NCBI GenBank assembly: GCA_903834675.1
Contig: CAILKC010000371.1
Coordinates: forward strand, 1-5,736
Origin: an uncultured Victivallales bacterium
GTDB taxonomy: Bacteria; Verrucomicrobiota; Lentisphaeria; Oligosphaerales; JAFGRS01
DNA length: 5,736 nucleotides
Reading direction: 5' to 3'
Made by a program: the position numbers and the translations under genes. The notes under the pieces are model-generated. The model was not told the DNA's origin. It worked only from the letters and a program-made list of their open reading frames with translations, and searched no databases. Shown here piece by piece: positions 5,034 to 5,736 of the stretch (position 1 is its first letter; each line of letters begins with the position of its first letter).

Positions 5034-5736
5034 ATGATGAACACCTTCCGCTGGTTTCTGTTTGCCGTAGGCCTGTGTCTGAGTCTGGCCTGTACGGCGG
5101 GCGACCCCGACGCCGGGGCGGCGCGGCGGCGTCTGGAGTTAATCAAGGTCGGCGAGCAGGGCGCCGCCGCCCTGCCGGCGTTGCGCCAGGGCCTGGCCGA
5201 CGAGAATGTGGTGGTGCAGCGCACGGCAGCCCGGCTGCTGGCGGACGTGGGAGAGCCCGCCAAGGAGGCCTTGTTGGAGGCCTGGAAGAGCGCCGATGCC
5301 GTGGTGCGGCAGACCGCGCTCAAGGCCCTGGTGCGTCTTGCTGGTGGCGATCGGGACGTGGTGTTGGGACAGGCCCTGGCAGATGCCGATCTGACCGTAC
5401 GCATGCTGGCCGCCGGCGCCCTGGCGGCGCTGCCCCGCAGTGCGGCGACCGAAGCCCTGCTGCAGACCGCCGCCAAGGACTCGAGCGACGCGGTACGGGC
5501 GCTCGCGAGCAGGGCACTGTGGCCGTTCCGACGCGACGTGACCCCACTGCGCGAAAGGCGCGACTGGGATCACGAGGTCGCCGTGATCCAGACCTTTCCC
5601 CTGCCCAAGGACGACTGGCGCTTCGCTCTCGATCCCATGCGGGACGGACACCTCAGCAAGTGGTACGAGGCTGGGTTTGACGACAGCGCCTGGAAGACCC
5701 TTGCCATCGAGCAGGCCTGGGAAAAGGCGGGGTACG
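5034..5736 (+). CDS. Lipoprotein with HEAT repeats and a GH2-like sugar-binding domain (3' end cut off)
   Basis: The frame stays open from ATG 5034 to the window edge, giving 234 residues of an incomplete protein. GAGGAG (5019-5024) sits nine bases before the start; ATG 5037 is an alternative. Residues 1-20 form a short export signal, Arg6 then a hydrophobic run, ending in Ser-Leu-Ala-Cys20. This fits the broad lipobox pattern although -3 is Ser rather than Leu, so a lipid-anchored surface or periplasmic protein is likely. Residues about 45-162 form four HEAT-like helical repeats with recurring D-x-x-VR-x-x-A patterns (near 88-99, 119-130 and 152-162). From about 186, FPLPKDDWRFALDP, then WYEAGFDDSAW (210-220) and AWEKAGY, match the start of a galactose-binding-like jelly roll of the type found at the N-terminus of GH2 and related glycosidases. 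A glycoside hydrolase or carbohydrate-binding protein is plausible; any catalytic domain lies outside the window. Confidence 0.88.
   Translation, partial: MMNTFRWFLFAVGLCLSLACTAGDPDAGAARRRLELIKVGEQGAAALPALRQGLADENVVVQRTAARLLADVGEPAKEALLEAWKSADAVVRQTALKALVRLAGGDRDVVLGQALADADLTVRMLAAGALAALPRSAATEALLQTAAKDSSDAVRALASRALWPFRRDVTPLRERRDWDHEVAVIQTFPLPKDDWRFALDPMRDGHLSKWYEAGFDDSAWKTLAIEQAWEKAGY

Noticed and set aside
4622..5680. 352-codon + strand frame
   Set aside because: The product is Arg/Gly-rich and low in complexity. Its second half is an out-of-frame shadow of the HEAT-repeat lipoprotein gene, which has a signal peptide, HEAT repeats and a recognisable domain.

Overview
This is a high-GC bacterial window with five well-supported protein genes separated by long repeat-rich, hairpin-rich intergenic DNA. 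The organism cannot be named from the sequence. Two paralogous L-fucose-isomerase-like proteins, a lipoprotein joining HEAT repeats to a GH2-type sugar-binding domain, and intergenic junk-like repeats (tandem AATGACGAATG units, GC-rich palindromes) together recall Planctomycetes, Verrucomicrobia, Lentisphaerae or Armatimonadota. This is inference from style, at low confidence.

Layout. Positions 1-122 carry two tandem copies of a 59-60 bp element. Each copy can fold into a compact three-way junction, and every copy-to-copy difference falls outside its stems. Next comes a + strand sugar-isomerase-like gene (226-1623). A - strand paralog (1574-3019) meets it tail to tail, and the two genes overlap by 50 bp. 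Positions 3020-3994 hold no convincing gene. They contain a candidate promoter for the - strand gene, a tandem 14-bp repeat, a cluster of hairpins (the best an 11-bp stem) and a doubtful Cys-rich small ORF. A + strand mntA-hepT (MNT/HEPN, type VII) toxin-antitoxin operon occupies 3995-4625. Positions 4626-5033 are GC-rich and palindromic, with no convincing gene. A + strand lipoprotein gene starts at 5034 and runs off the right edge.

How the parts relate. The two isomerase-like proteins align along their length, including a shared NFGxE motif near residue 80 and a Glu and His-His at the positions of the FucI/AraI-family metal and catalytic residues. They probably act on sugars or sugar acids, but the substrate cannot be read from the sequence. 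The right-hand lipoprotein also points to carbohydrate handling. The toxin-antitoxin pair has no metabolic link and looks inserted between carbohydrate genes.

The most unusual observations are the tandem three-way-junction element upstream of the first gene and the overlapping tail-to-tail arrangement of two paralogs. No clearly new multi-gene system is visible.
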